A DNA stretch of 64,000 bases from Micromonospora sp. MP36. GTDB lineage: Bacteria > Actinomycetota > Actinomycetes > Mycobacteriales > Micromonosporaceae. The stretch spans positions 1-64,000 of the forward strand of contig NZ_VSFA01000029.1 of assembly GCF_008119785.1 (NCBI RefSeq), in the 5' to 3' direction. Shown here piece after piece: positions 34,436 through 42,714 of this stretch (position 1 is its first letter; each line of letters starts with the position of its first letter). Under the pieces are notes generated by a model. That model did no database searches. It worked only from the letters and a program-made list of their open reading frames with translations, and had not been told where the DNA came from. The position numbers and the translations under genes are program-made.

Positions 34436-37263
34436 CCGCCGCCGTCGCCGGCCCGTTCGGTGCCCTGCGTCAGCAGCTCACCGACGCCGCCGTTGCCTTC
34501 GCCGACTCCCCCGATGCGCTCGCCGGCATCCTCGCCGGCCTGGTCGACGACGTCGACCGGGCGCTCGCCGTGCCGTTGGAGATCTTCCCGGTGTGCCACC
34601 ACTCGCCGGCCTCGGCGCTGGCGATGCTGCGCCGGCTGCGCGCGAAGCAGCCCCGGGTGATCTACCTGGAGCTCTGCGAGGATCTGCAACCGCTCCTGGG
34701 CGAGCTGCGCAACTGCCGCCTCCCGGTGGCCGTGCAGGCGTTCGCCGCCGAGCTGGACGGCCACCCGGCCGAGTGGGGCCCGCTCAGCGTGGTCGCGCCG
34801 ATCACCGAGTCCTCCGCCGAATACCAGGCCATCGCGTACGCGCTGGAGACGCCGGGCGTGGAGCTAGTGCTGGTGGACCGCTCCACCGACCACGTCTTCC
34901 AGTGGCTGCCCCGCGACCGGCCGGAGCCGACCCGCCCAGGCGGCGGGGAGGTCGACGCGGGCGAGGACGGCGGGCGGCCCGGCGACGAGGGTGCCCTGCA
35001 CGGCGACGCGGTCGGCGTGGAGATCGGCGACCTGCGGCCCGGCTTCGCCGAGCTGGAGGCGTACCTGCTGCACCACGGCAAGGTGCGGCACTGGTCGGAG
35101 TGGTGGGACCAGTACGTCGAGCAGCCGCTCGCCGACGCCGATCACGACACCTACCGCCAGGTGATGGTGCTCATCGGCAGCCTGTTCCGGCGGCTGCGCC
35201 CGGCCCGCTCCGCGCGGCTCGACCGCGACGAGGACCGCGAGCGGTACATGTGGACCCGGATGCGCGAACACCTCGCCGCCTCCGGCGTCGACCCCGCCGA
35301 CTGCCTCTACGTCTGCGGCGCCTTCCACGCCGCCAGCCACGTGGAGCAGTTCGGCCTCGCCGCCGACGCGCCCGCGTACGAGATCAGCCCGCGCACCGGC
35401 ACCCGCTGGCACTACGGGCTGATCCCGTCCAGCCACTCGGCCATCGAGGCCCAGTTCGGCCTCGCCCCGGGATCGGTCTCCATCGCCGCGGCCACCTGGA
35501 CCAAGGCGCTGACCCGCGCCGGTCTCACCGGCTACCGGCTAGACGGGCAGCGTGGCAGCCGCACCCGGGCCAAGGGCCGCCGCGCGGTCGCCGGTGCCGT
35601 CCCGGGCACCGGGGTCACCGACCGCCTCTCCGGGTTCCTCGCCGCACCACCCGAACCCGGCGGTCTCGACGAGGCGGAGCTGCGCGGCTGGTGTGTCGAC
35701 ATCGTCCGGCTCGCTCGCCGCAACGGCTACCTGGCCAGCACCGCCGACGCGATCGCCGTCTTCGAGACCGCGATCCTCCTGGCCGGGCTGCGCAACCGGG
35801 CCCGCCCCACCCCGTACGACTTCGCCGACGCGGCGGTCACCTGCATCGAGAAGGACGTGGTGCCCGGCCGGCGCGACGTCCGCCGGCTCTGCGAGATCCT
35901 GCTCGGCGGGGACCGGGTCGGTCAGGTCGGTTACGACGCGCTCCCGCCGCTGGCCCGTGACGTCCTCGACCGGCTCCGACCGCTCGGCCTCGACCTGGAG
36001 AAGCGTACGGTCCAGCGGGCCCTGTTGGACCTGGACGCCGACCCGCGGCTGGCACCCTGCTCGGATCTGCTCTGGATGCTGCGATATCTGCTCCCACCCG
36101 ACGCGGTCCGCCCGATCATGGGCGAGCGGCGGCTGGGGCACCGGTCCATCCAGGAGAGCTGGGACCTCGCGCTCGGCCGCAACCAGCGGGCGTTGATCGA
36201 GCTGGGCTACGAGGGCGTCACCGTGGAGCAGGTGCTGGAGCAGCGGCTGCGCCGGGCGGTCCGTGGCCCGGAGGCCACCGCGTCCGGTGCCCTGGCGGCC
36301 GTCGAGGAGGCCATCCGGCTGCTCGACAGCCCGCGTCTGGTCGACGAGCTGGGCGCCCGGGCGGTGGAGCTGCTCGCCGCCGAGCGCACCGTCGACGACG
36401 CGCCGGAGGTGCTGCGCCGCATCCGCCGGTTGCTGGCCCACTACCGGGCCACCGCGCCAGCCCTGCCGGCCTGGTGCGCGGGGTTCGTGACCGCCGGCTA
36501 CGCCCACTACTGCACCCTGCTGCCGACCGCGGTCGTCGACGAGCAGACCGGCGTCCGGCAGGTCGGCGCCATGCTCGGCTTCCTGTTCAGCATGGAGAGC
36601 CTGGCGCTGTCCCTCGGCTGCGACCGGACGCAGCTCGAACTCGCCGTCGCGCAGTCCCATCCGGAGGCGCCCGCCAAGGTCGCCCTGCTGTGGGCGGCCC
36701 GGCACCAGTTGGGCCTGCTGCCCCTCGCCGAGTTGCGGGCCCGCTGCGCCGACCTGCTGGCGAACCGGCTGGTCGTGCCGACCTTCCCGCAGTACCTCTC
36801 CGGCTTCGTGCAGGCCCTGGAACCGGTGCCCGGCCTGGCGCCGTTCGTGGTGGAGCTGATGTCGACCGCGTTCGGTCAGCTGCCCGACCCGATCCTGCTG
36901 CCCTGGCTTCCCACGCTCATCACCACGCTGCGCGAGCACGGGCCGGAGCTGGTGCCACTGCTGATCCGCGAGGCGGGGCGTACCTTTCCCGGCGGCCTGG
37001 CCACGCTGGACGCCTGGGTGCCACCCTGGGCGGCACCGGCGGCAGCACCGACGCCGGCGGGGCCGGTCGCGCGGGCGGGGCCGGTCGTCCGCCTGCTGGT
37101 GGACCATCCCGAGGCTGTCGACGCGGTCGCGGGGCTGCTCGGCTGCCCTGGTGAGTGGCGGCGGGCCGACGCACCCGCGCACGCCGAGGTGGCGGCGCTG
37201 CTCAGCCAGCATCCGGAGGCGACCGAGGCGGTGGCCGGCCTGCTGGCGGCCGGCACGGGCTGA
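34432..37263 (+). CDS. DUF5682-family large protein (YehM-like)
   Basis: 943 residues. The N-terminal 400 residues contain a compact alpha/beta region with VCHHSPASALAMLRRL, a YLELCED strand, VCGAFHAASHVEQF and SSHSAIEAQFG, where clustered His and Glu residues suggest a metal-dependent or hydrolase-like site; this resembles the EreA/ChaN/TraB-type fold, but that link is inference. The remaining 540 residues are helical and repeat-like (long Leu-rich runs), fitting a protein-interaction platform. It is the last gene of the coupled operon and is longer than E. coli YehM. No enzymatic role is established for the family. Confidence 0.8.
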   Translation: MTAAVAGPFGALRQQLTDAAVAFADSPDALAGILAGLVDDVDRALAVPLEIFPVCHHSPASALAMLRRLRAKQPRVIYLELCEDLQPLLGELRNCRLPVAVQAFAAELDGHPAEWGPLSVVAPITESSAEYQAIAYALETPGVELVLVDRSTDHVFQWLPRDRPEPTRPGGGEVDAGEDGGRPGDEGALHGDAVGVEIGDLRPGFAELEAYLLHHGKVRHWSEWWDQYVEQPLADADHDTYRQVMVLIGSLFRRLRPARSARLDRDEDRERYMWTRMREHLAASGVDPADCLYVCGAFHAASHVEQFGLAADAPAYEISPRTGTRWHYGLIPSSHSAIEAQFGLAPGSVSIAAATWTKALTRAGLTGYRLDGQRGSRTRAKGRRAVAGAVPGTGVTDRLSGFLAAPPEPGGLDEAELRGWCVDIVRLARRNGYLASTADAIAVFETAILLAGLRNRARPTPYDFADAAVTCIEKDVVPGRRDVRRLCEILLGGDRVGQVGYDALPPLARDVLDRLRPLGLDLEKRTVQRALLDLDADPRLAPCSDLLWMLRYLLPPDAVRPIMGERRLGHRSIQESWDLALGRNQRALIELGYEGVTVEQVLEQRLRRAVRGPEATASGALAAVEEAIRLLDSPRLVDELGARAVELLAAERTVDDAPEVLRRIRRLLAHYRATAPALPAWCAGFVTAGYAHYCTLLPTAVVDEQTGVRQVGAMLGFLFSMESLALSLGCDRTQLELAVAQSHPEAPAKVALLWAARHQLGLLPLAELRARCADLLANRLVVPTFPQYLSGFVQALEPVPGLAPFVVELMSTAFGQLPDPILLPWLPTLITTLREHGPELVPLLIREAGRTFPGGLATLDAWVPPWAAPAAAPTPAGPVARAGPVVRLLVDHPEAVDAVAGLLGCPGEWRRADAPAHAEVAALLSQHPEATEAVAGLLAAGTG

Positions 37264-37346
37264 CCCGGCCGTGCCCGGTGCGCGAGGTGACGGTGCCAGC
37301 GGGTGTCGGTCACCGCGGTGCACCCGAACCGGCGTGGCTTCGGTGG

Positions 37347-38903
37347 TCAGCCGAGCCAGCGGCGCAGGTACGCGGTCAGCCCGGTCAGGTCACCGCCGCC
37401 GGAGCGGTACCCGATGTGTCCGTCGGGGCGTACCAGCAGGAGGCCGGCCACGCCGGGAGCGAGGCCGAGCCGGTGCAGCGCCAGCCGGTCGGCGGCGTCG
37501 GTCAGCCGGTGCACGGTGACCTGGCCGGCCCGGCGCAGCGGCGCGACGGCCTTCTCCGGCCAGGCCGCCGGTGGACCGCAGAGCAGCAGGTCCCAGCCGG
37601 GTGGGGCGGTGAGCCGGTGCAGCGTGGTGCCGGCGACCGGGGCGTCGGGCAGCCGGTCACCCGCTCGCGGACCCCTGCGCGGCGCACCCGGGCCGTGCGC
37701 CGACAGCGGGCTGCGCCGGTACCGGATGCCCAGCTCCGCCACCGTACGGAAGGCGGTGGCGCGCACGCCCCGGGCGGCGAGCACGGCGGGCAGCAGGGCG
37801 GGGGCGATCCGGGTCCGGGTGAATCGGGCGAGCGGGCCGGTGGCGGTGACCGCGGTGAACGCCCGGTCGGTGAGGCGCAGCACGAGCCGGCCGACAGGCG
37901 CCCGCTCCGCCTCGTAGCTGTCCAGCAGTGCCAGGTCGGGGTTGCCGCGCAGCGCGTGGGCGAGCTTCCACCCGAGGTTGACCGCGTCCTGGATCCCCGT
38001 GTTCATGCCCTGCCCGCCGGCCGGGCTGTGGATGTGCGCGGCGTCGCCGGCCAGGAACACCGGCCCGGACCGGTAGCGGGTGGCGGCACGGTGGTGCAGC
38101 CGGAAGTTGGTCGTCCAGACCGGGTCGTGCAGGCGTACCGCCGCGCCGGTGTAGGTGTCGGCGAGGGCCTGCACCTCGTCGAGGGTGACCGGGGCGTCCG
38201 GCGGAGTCCGGTCGGTGGGTGGGCGGATGGCCAGCAGCCGCCAGGTGGCCGGGTGGCCGAGGGGAAAGAGGAGGAACAGGCCCCGCTCGGCGAGGAACGC
38301 GTGCGCCGCGCCGGCGGCCACGCCGTCCGCCTCGAGGTCGGCCAGGACGAACGTCTGCGGGTACGCGCCGCCTTCGAACCCGATCCCGGCCAGGTGTCGG
38401 ACGGTGCTGTGCGCGCCGTCGCAGCCCACCACGTACCGGGCGGACACCCGTTGGGCGCGGCCGTCCCGGTGCCGCAGCGTCGCCACCGCGCCCTCACCGG
38501 TGCGGTCCAGCCCGACCAGCTCGACCCCCCGCTCGACGGCGATCCCCGCCGCCGTCAGGTGTTCGCCCAGGATCCGCTCGGTCTCGGCCTGCGACAGGAA
38601 CAGCAGATACGGGTACGCGGTGTCGTGCAGACCGAGGTCGAACAGGGGCACCATCCGTTCCTGGCCGCGTACGTGCAGGCACAGGCGTACCGCCCGGTTG
38701 CCCAGGGAGACCAGCTCGTCGGTCACGCCGAGACCGGCGAGGACCTCCAGGGTGCGGGGCTGGATGCCCAGCGCCCGGGACTCGTGCACCCGGTCGAGCG
38801 CCCGGTCGATGACGCGGGCGCGTACGCCGAACGCGGCCAACTGGCCGGCCATGGCGAGCCCGGTGGGTCCCGCCCCGACCACCAGCACGTCGACGGCCTC
38901 CAT
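37347..38903 (-). CDS. FAD-dependent aromatic hydroxylase
   Basis: 518-residue class A flavoprotein monooxygenase of the PgaE/RdmE polyketide-hydroxylase type. Visible are GAGPTGLAMAG (FAD ADP site), CDGAHSTVR (the DG motif that contacts NADPH and FAD) and FLAGDAAHIHSPAGGQGMN (the GD motif). A C-terminal thioredoxin-like domain of about 120 residues follows, as in this family. I chose ATG 38903, six bases after AGGAGG; the in-frame GTG at 38909 overlaps that site. It follows the TetR gene 70 bases later on the same strand, so the regulator probably controls it. Likely use is oxidation of a phenolic or polyketide compound. Confidence 0.9.
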   Translation of the reverse strand: MEAVDVLVVGAGPTGLAMAGQLAAFGVRARVIDRALDRVHESRALGIQPRTLEVLAGLGVTDELVSLGNRAVRLCLHVRGQERMVPLFDLGLHDTAYPYLLFLSQAETERILGEHLTAAGIAVERGVELVGLDRTGEGAVATLRHRDGRAQRVSARYVVGCDGAHSTVRHLAGIGFEGGAYPQTFVLADLEADGVAAGAAHAFLAERGLFLLFPLGHPATWRLLAIRPPTDRTPPDAPVTLDEVQALADTYTGAAVRLHDPVWTTNFRLHHRAATRYRSGPVFLAGDAAHIHSPAGGQGMNTGIQDAVNLGWKLAHALRGNPDLALLDSYEAERAPVGRLVLRLTDRAFTAVTATGPLARFTRTRIAPALLPAVLAARGVRATAFRTVAELGIRYRRSPLSAHGPGAPRRGPRAGDRLPDAPVAGTTLHRLTAPPGWDLLLCGPPAAWPEKAVAPLRRAGQVTVHRLTDAADRLALHRLGLAPGVAGLLLVRPDGHIGYRSGGGDLTGLTAYLRRWLG

Positions 38904-38972
38904 CGGCACCTCCTGATTCGGACCGGGTGACCGCCCTGCTGCCCATGACGATATCGAGGTGCCTCCGGCGGC

Positions 38973-39542
38973 TCACGCCGCTGACGGTGGCGGGGCGGCG
39001 ATGAGCTGCGCGAACAGGTCGGCGGCGGCGTCCAGGACGGCCCGGTCGCCGGTGATCAGCAGGTCCAGCAGCAGGCCGCGGGTCGCGGCGAGGCTCAACC
39101 GGGCGCGCCGGTGGGCCTCCGCGCGGTCGTGGCCGAGCTGGACGAACAACTCCTCGACGGGACCGGCCCAGGCGGCGACGACCGAGGCGCGGAAGGCCCC
39201 GGTCCAGGATCGGTCGAACAGCGCGTGCGCGTAGATCTCGAAGAACAGCCGTTCCGCCGGGGCCAGGGCCGGGTCGGCCAGGCGGCGCCAGAAGCGCCGG
39301 CTCACCTCGACCGGATCATCGGTCTCGGTGGCGAGGGCCGCGAGCGCCGCGCGCTGCTCGGCCTCGACCCGCCCGACCACCTCCGTGAGCAGGCCCTCCC
39401 GGCTGCCGAAGTGGTAGATCAGCATGCGGTGGCTGGTGCCCGTACCGGAGGCGATCTCGCGGAGGCTGAGCTGGCTGAACCCACCCTCCTTCAGGAAGCT
39501 GACGCACCGGTCGAGCAGCGCCTCCCGGGCGTCACCGGCCAC
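38973..39542 (-). CDS. TetR-family transcriptional regulator
   Basis: 189 residues. The N-terminal helix-turn-helix is QLSLREIASGTGTSHRMLIYHFGSR, preceded by the usual first helix, and followed by a helical ligand-binding domain of about 130 residues. It probably represses the SRPBCC-TetR unit and perhaps the flavin monooxygenase until an aromatic ligand appears. The start is GTG 39542, inside the last 11 bases of the SRPBCC gene, with no separate ribosome site, so translation is probably coupled. A 6-bp-arm palindrome at the SRPBCC start is the most likely operator. Confidence 0.9.
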   Translation of the reverse strand: MAGDAREALLDRCVSFLKEGGFSQLSLREIASGTGTSHRMLIYHFGSREGLLTEVVGRVEAEQRAALAALATETDDPVEVSRRFWRRLADPALAPAERLFFEIYAHALFDRSWTGAFRASVVAAWAGPVEELFVQLGHDRAEAHRRARLSLAATRGLLLDLLITGDRAVLDAAADLFAQLIAAPPPSAA

Positions 39543-40071
39543 CGGTGGACGCCGGGTCGTCGTCCGTCGCCGCCACGGCTTCCGCCTCGACTGCCGGGGA
39601 CGGCGACGCCGGGGCAGCCGACTCGCCGGCCGGGGGCGGCGACGCCGGGGCAGCCGACTCGGCGGCCGCCTTGAGCCCGGCGGCCTCCATCCGCAGGTAC
39701 CGGCGCGTACGCGCCGCGGTCAGGAGCGCGACCAGCCAGGCGAGGGCGCCGGTCTGCCGGATGCCGATGCTGATCCGGGTCGTCCCGTCGGGTTGGCCGT
39801 CCACCCGGTGGTAGGCGACGGTGTGCACGCCGGGCACGTGCGCGTCCCAGGCGAACGACGCGCCCGGTCGCAGCTCGCAGACCCGCCACACCGTCGGCGG
39901 CAGGCCGGGCTGGCGGATGCGGAACCGGCCGCCCACCGCCAGGGAGGGTCCGTCGAGCGGCTCCACGGTCGACATGGACGCCGTCCACCGCGGATAGCTC
40001 GTCACGTCCGCCAGCGCCGCCCAGGCGGGCTGGGGACCCGCCGTGGTGGTGATCGTCTCCGCGTAGTCCAT
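39532..40071 (-). CDS. SRPBCC-family protein (polyketide cyclase-like)
   Basis: 179 residues. The first 140 form a START/SRPBCC domain: AWAALADVTSYPRWTASMS, a central GGRFRIRQPG, and a long C-terminal helix (RTRRYLRMEAAGLKAA). Such folds bind hydrophobic ligands and include aromatase/cyclases. The last 45 residues are a low-complexity Ala/Pro/Ser/Glu tail encoded partly by a duplicated 24-bp unit (39601-39660). The ATG at 40071 has no ribosome site; a TACCAT box sits seven bases upstream, so the transcript is probably leaderless. A palindrome covers that promoter. It is followed by the TetR gene, overlapping by 11 bases. Confidence 0.85.
   Translation of the reverse strand: MDYAETITTTAGPQPAWAALADVTSYPRWTASMSTVEPLDGPSLAVGGRFRIRQPGLPPTVWRVCELRPGASFAWDAHVPGVHTVAYHRVDGQPDGTTRISIGIRQTGALAWLVALLTAARTRRYLRMEAAGLKAAAESAAPASPPPAGESAAPASPSPAVEAEAVAATDDDPASTGGR
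39601..39660. repeat. 24-bp direct repeat, 36-bp period
   Basis: The 24-base unit beginning CGGCGACGCCGGGGCAGCCG occurs at 39601-39624 and again identically at 39637-39660. It encodes two copies of ESAAPASP in the SRPBCC tail. It looks like a recent in-frame duplication. Confidence 0.85.
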
Positions 40072-40105
40072 GTACCAGATGGTACACAGCGGCCACGAGC
40101 GTCAA
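40071..40105 (-). promoter_or_regulatory. promoter and TetR-type operator of the SRPBCC-tetR unit
   Basis: On the plus strand TGTACC-AGAT-GGTACA (40071-40086) is a 6-bp-arm inverted repeat. On the minus strand it covers TACCAT (40084-40079), a -10 box exactly seven bases before the ATG, and TTGACG (40105-40100) is a near-consensus -35 with a 15-base spacer. A repressor bound here would block both the promoter and the leaderless start. The -35 overlaps the end of pncB. Confidence 0.6.
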
Positions 40106-41445
40106 TAGGTGCCACCGTGGCCCAGCTCCGCGGTCACCCGCTCGTGCAGCGCGGTCAGCGCCGGGCTGACCGTGACGGCGAGCGGCGTGGGATCGGTCAG
40201 CCGCCGCGCTCCCTCCGGCAGCCAGGCGAGGTCGGCGTCGAACCGGCGGCGGGCGGCCCGCACCTCGCCGGCGGGATCGCCGCTCTCGAGGCGCCGGCCA
40301 CCGCGCATGACCGGCACCAGCAGCGGCTCACGGTCCGCCGGCGGCGGCTCGTCGCGCAACCCGACCAGATCCCCTTCGGCGCCGGCGGGATCGCGGAAGA
40401 CCTGCTTGGGCCCGGGCAGGGTGGCCTTGCCGGGCGACAGCTTGAGCACCGGCCGGTCCCCGTAGGCGACCAGCTTGTACGCGCTGTCCAGCGACGGCGC
40501 GTCGTACGAGACGCCCATCTTCGTGCCCACGCCGTACCCGTCGATCGGGGCGCCCTGGGCGACGAGCGCCGCGATGACGTCCTCGTCCAGGCTGCCGCTG
40601 GCGACGATCCGGGCCTGCCGCAGCCCGGCCTCGTCGAGGATCGCCCGGGCCTGCCGGGCCAGCGCCGCCAGGTCCCCGGAGTCCAGTCGCACGGCCATCG
40701 GGCCGGTCAGCCCCAGTTCGGTGATGACGTCCACCGCGGCCCGGACTCCGGCGGGCGTGTCGTAGGTGTCCACGAGGAAGATCGGGTTCGCGGGGAAGTC
40801 GGCGGCGAACGCGCGGAACGCCGCCCGCTCGTCGGGGAACGCCTCCACGTACGAGTGGGCCATCGTCCCGGACGGGGTGAGCCCGTACCGCCGGGCGGCC
40901 TCGACGTGACTGGTCGCGGCGAAGCCGGCAATGGCCGACGCCCGCGCCACGCCCGCCCCGGCCTCGATGCCGTGCGTGCGGCGGAACGCGAAGTCGACCA
41001 GCTGCGCGTCGCCGGCGGCGAGCCGGCAGCGGGCGGCCTTGGTGGCGACCGTGGTGTGGAAGGTGATCAGGTTCAGCACCCCGGTCTCCACCAGCTGCGC
41101 CTCCGCGATCGGCGCGGTCACCTCCAGCAACGGCTCGTCGGCGAAGACCACGCGGCCCTCCGGTACGGCCCGCACGTCGCCGGTGAACCGCAGCCCGGCG
41201 AGGGCCGCCAGGGCCGGCGGGTCGAGTCCGACGACCTCCCGCAGGTAGCCCAGCTCGTCGTCGTCGAAGGCGAAGCTCTCCAGGAAGTCCAGCGCCTCGG
41301 CCAGCCCGGCCGCGACCAGGAAGCCGCGCCGGTGCGGCAGGCGGCGGACGAAGAGGCTGAACGTGGCGGGCTCGGTCATGCCACGGCGCAGGTAGCTGGC
41401 CGCCATCCGCAGCTCGTACAGGTCGGTGCGCAGTCCGCCGCTCAT
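40102..41445 (-). CDS. pncB: nicotinate phosphoribosyltransferase
   Basis: 447 residues. The enzyme makes nicotinate mononucleotide from nicotinate and PRPP in NAD salvage. The family segments TDLYELRMAASYLRRGM, FRRTHGIEAG (with the phosphorylated His), FLVDTYDTPAGV, VRLDSGDL and GYGVGTKMG are all present. ATG 41445 follows GGAGG, and the frame open upstream to 41763 is not homologous. The stop overlaps the promoter of the next minus-strand gene. It is divergent from the frameshifted membrane-protein gene, and both promoters must lie in the roughly 200 bases between them. Confidence 0.95.
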   Translation of the reverse strand: MSGGLRTDLYELRMAASYLRRGMTEPATFSLFVRRLPHRRGFLVAAGLAEALDFLESFAFDDDELGYLREVVGLDPPALAALAGLRFTGDVRAVPEGRVVFADEPLLEVTAPIAEAQLVETGVLNLITFHTTVATKAARCRLAAGDAQLVDFAFRRTHGIEAGAGVARASAIAGFAATSHVEAARRYGLTPSGTMAHSYVEAFPDERAAFRAFAADFPANPIFLVDTYDTPAGVRAAVDVITELGLTGPMAVRLDSGDLAALARQARAILDEAGLRQARIVASGSLDEDVIAALVAQGAPIDGYGVGTKMGVSYDAPSLDSAYKLVAYGDRPVLKLSPGKATLPGPKQVFRDPAGAEGDLVGLRDEPPPADREPLLVPVMRGGRRLESGDPAGEVRAARRRFDADLAWLPEGARRLTDPTPLAVTVSPALTALHERVTAELGHGGTY

Positions 41446-41644
41446 GCCACCTCCTCGACCACGCCCCCACTGTGGTCGACCGGGCCGCGGCGCGTACGGC
41501 AAACCGGCGATCCTGACGGCGGCGCCCGGCGGGACCGACCGCGTGTCAGGTGGCCGACCCGAGCTGTCCATCAGGGCCGTGAGCTGCGGATACTGGAGAC
41601 GGTCGGCCCTGTCGACCGACCGGCCGGTGAGCGGAGGCCACGCC

Positions 41645-42612
41645 ATGACCCAGCACGACGCCCCGCCCGGTGACCCGCCGGAGGACGCGGTCCGGAGCGG
41701 GAACACCGGCGCTGGCACCAGCGCGGTGCCCGCCGCCGCCTGGCAGGTCCGGGTCCGCACCAAGGTCGACGACCTCTACCAGCAGCTGGCCAGCCTGGCC
41801 GCCCGCGACCCGACCACCGCCCCCGGGGCCGTCCCGCTCCAGCGGCAGCTGTCCGGGGTGGAGGCCCTCCTCGGCCGCAGCGACGTGGTCGACTGGCTGC
41901 GCGGCGGGAAGATCGAGTACGCCTGGCAGACCATCCACACGGTTGAGCGGGCCATGGTGGAGCTGCGAACGCCGGCGGAGCTGCTCGGGCTGCTGCCCGC
42001 GTACCGGGACTCGGCCGCCCAGTTCCTCAAGGCGGACGACAAGGTGCTGCTGGACTTCGACGCGACGAAGGACCTGGCCGAGCCGGAGCTCTTCCGCGCC
42101 AAGGTCCGGGCGCTGCTGCTGCGCTACCACCAGGCGTCAGACGAGTTCCACGAGTCCGCCCGCCGGCTGCGCAACCGGATGCTGGGCATCTCCGTGTTCG
42201 CGCTGCTGGCCGAGGCGCTGCTGGTCCTGGTGCAGTGGCGCAGCCGGGACGTGCACCTGCTCAAGCCGCCCGGCGACGCGGCGGGCGTGCCGGCGTGGCG
42301 GCTGCTGTTCTTCGTGCTGCTCGCCGGCGCGCTGGGCGCGTTCATCAGCGCGCTCCCGTCGATGATCACGTCGCGCTCCGGCGGGCTGCCCTACAAGTTG
42401 CCGTTCCAGCAGGGCCTGCTGAAGCTGGCCGTCGGTCCGCTGGTCGCGGTGGTCGGCATCATGCTGCGATCGGTGGCCTGGTGGAGTCCACGGTCGGCAG
42501 CACCGCCGCCCTGCTGGGGGTGGCCATCGTCTTCGGCGCCGGTCAGCAGGCGGTCACCGCGTTCGCCGACCGGCGGGCGGCGGAGCTGCTGACCACGGCC
42601 AGGAAGAGTTGA
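41645..42612 (+). pseudogene. four-helix membrane protein gene with a frameshift
   Basis: The frame from ATG 41645 (GGAGG eight bases upstream) encodes a helical cytoplasmic part, then three membrane helices (GISVFALLAEALLVLVQW, AWRLLFFVLLAGALGAFISA, LLKLAVGPLVAVVGIML). After about 42464 it turns into non-membrane Trp/Ser/Pro sequence ending at 42592. The overlapping frame gives the expected fourth helix and basic end instead (AIGGLVESTVGSTAALLG, then AIVFGAGQQAVTAFADRRA), running to 42612. One base appears to be missing between 42464 and 42470. No slippery heptamer is present, so a mutation or a sequencing error is more likely than programmed shifting. The protein family is not recognised. 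Confidence 0.75.
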
Positions 42613-42702
42613 CGTCGGTACGCTTCGACGGAGGTGACGTCCGCCGCCGGTCGAGGCCCGGCGGTCCGTCCGGTTCGGCGGGCGGACGGGCGGCGGTGGG
42701 CC

Positions 42703-42708
42703 TAGAGT
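42703..42708 (+). promoter_or_regulatory. TAGAGT -10 box, leaderless start
   Basis: TAGAGT lies six bases before ATG 42715, with no ribosome site, the same layout as at 29261, 40079 and 44693. The GTG at 42709 directly after it could not be used if transcription starts at 42715. Confidence 0.45.
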
Positions 42709-42714
42709 GTGGGG

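Noticed and set aside
37155-38930. Plus-strand frame across the flavin monooxygenase
   Set aside because: The minus-strand product has three FAD motifs; the plus-strand translation is Arg/Gly/Ala-rich with no family match visible.
41426-41644. In-frame extension of the frameshifted membrane protein to 41426
   Set aside because: The residues are Pro/Arg-rich, and ATG 41645 has a GGAGG at the right distance.
42461-42475. Programmed -1 frameshift site in the membrane protein gene
   Set aside because: There is no X-XXY-YYZ slippery heptamer and no obvious downstream structure; a mutation or error is simpler.
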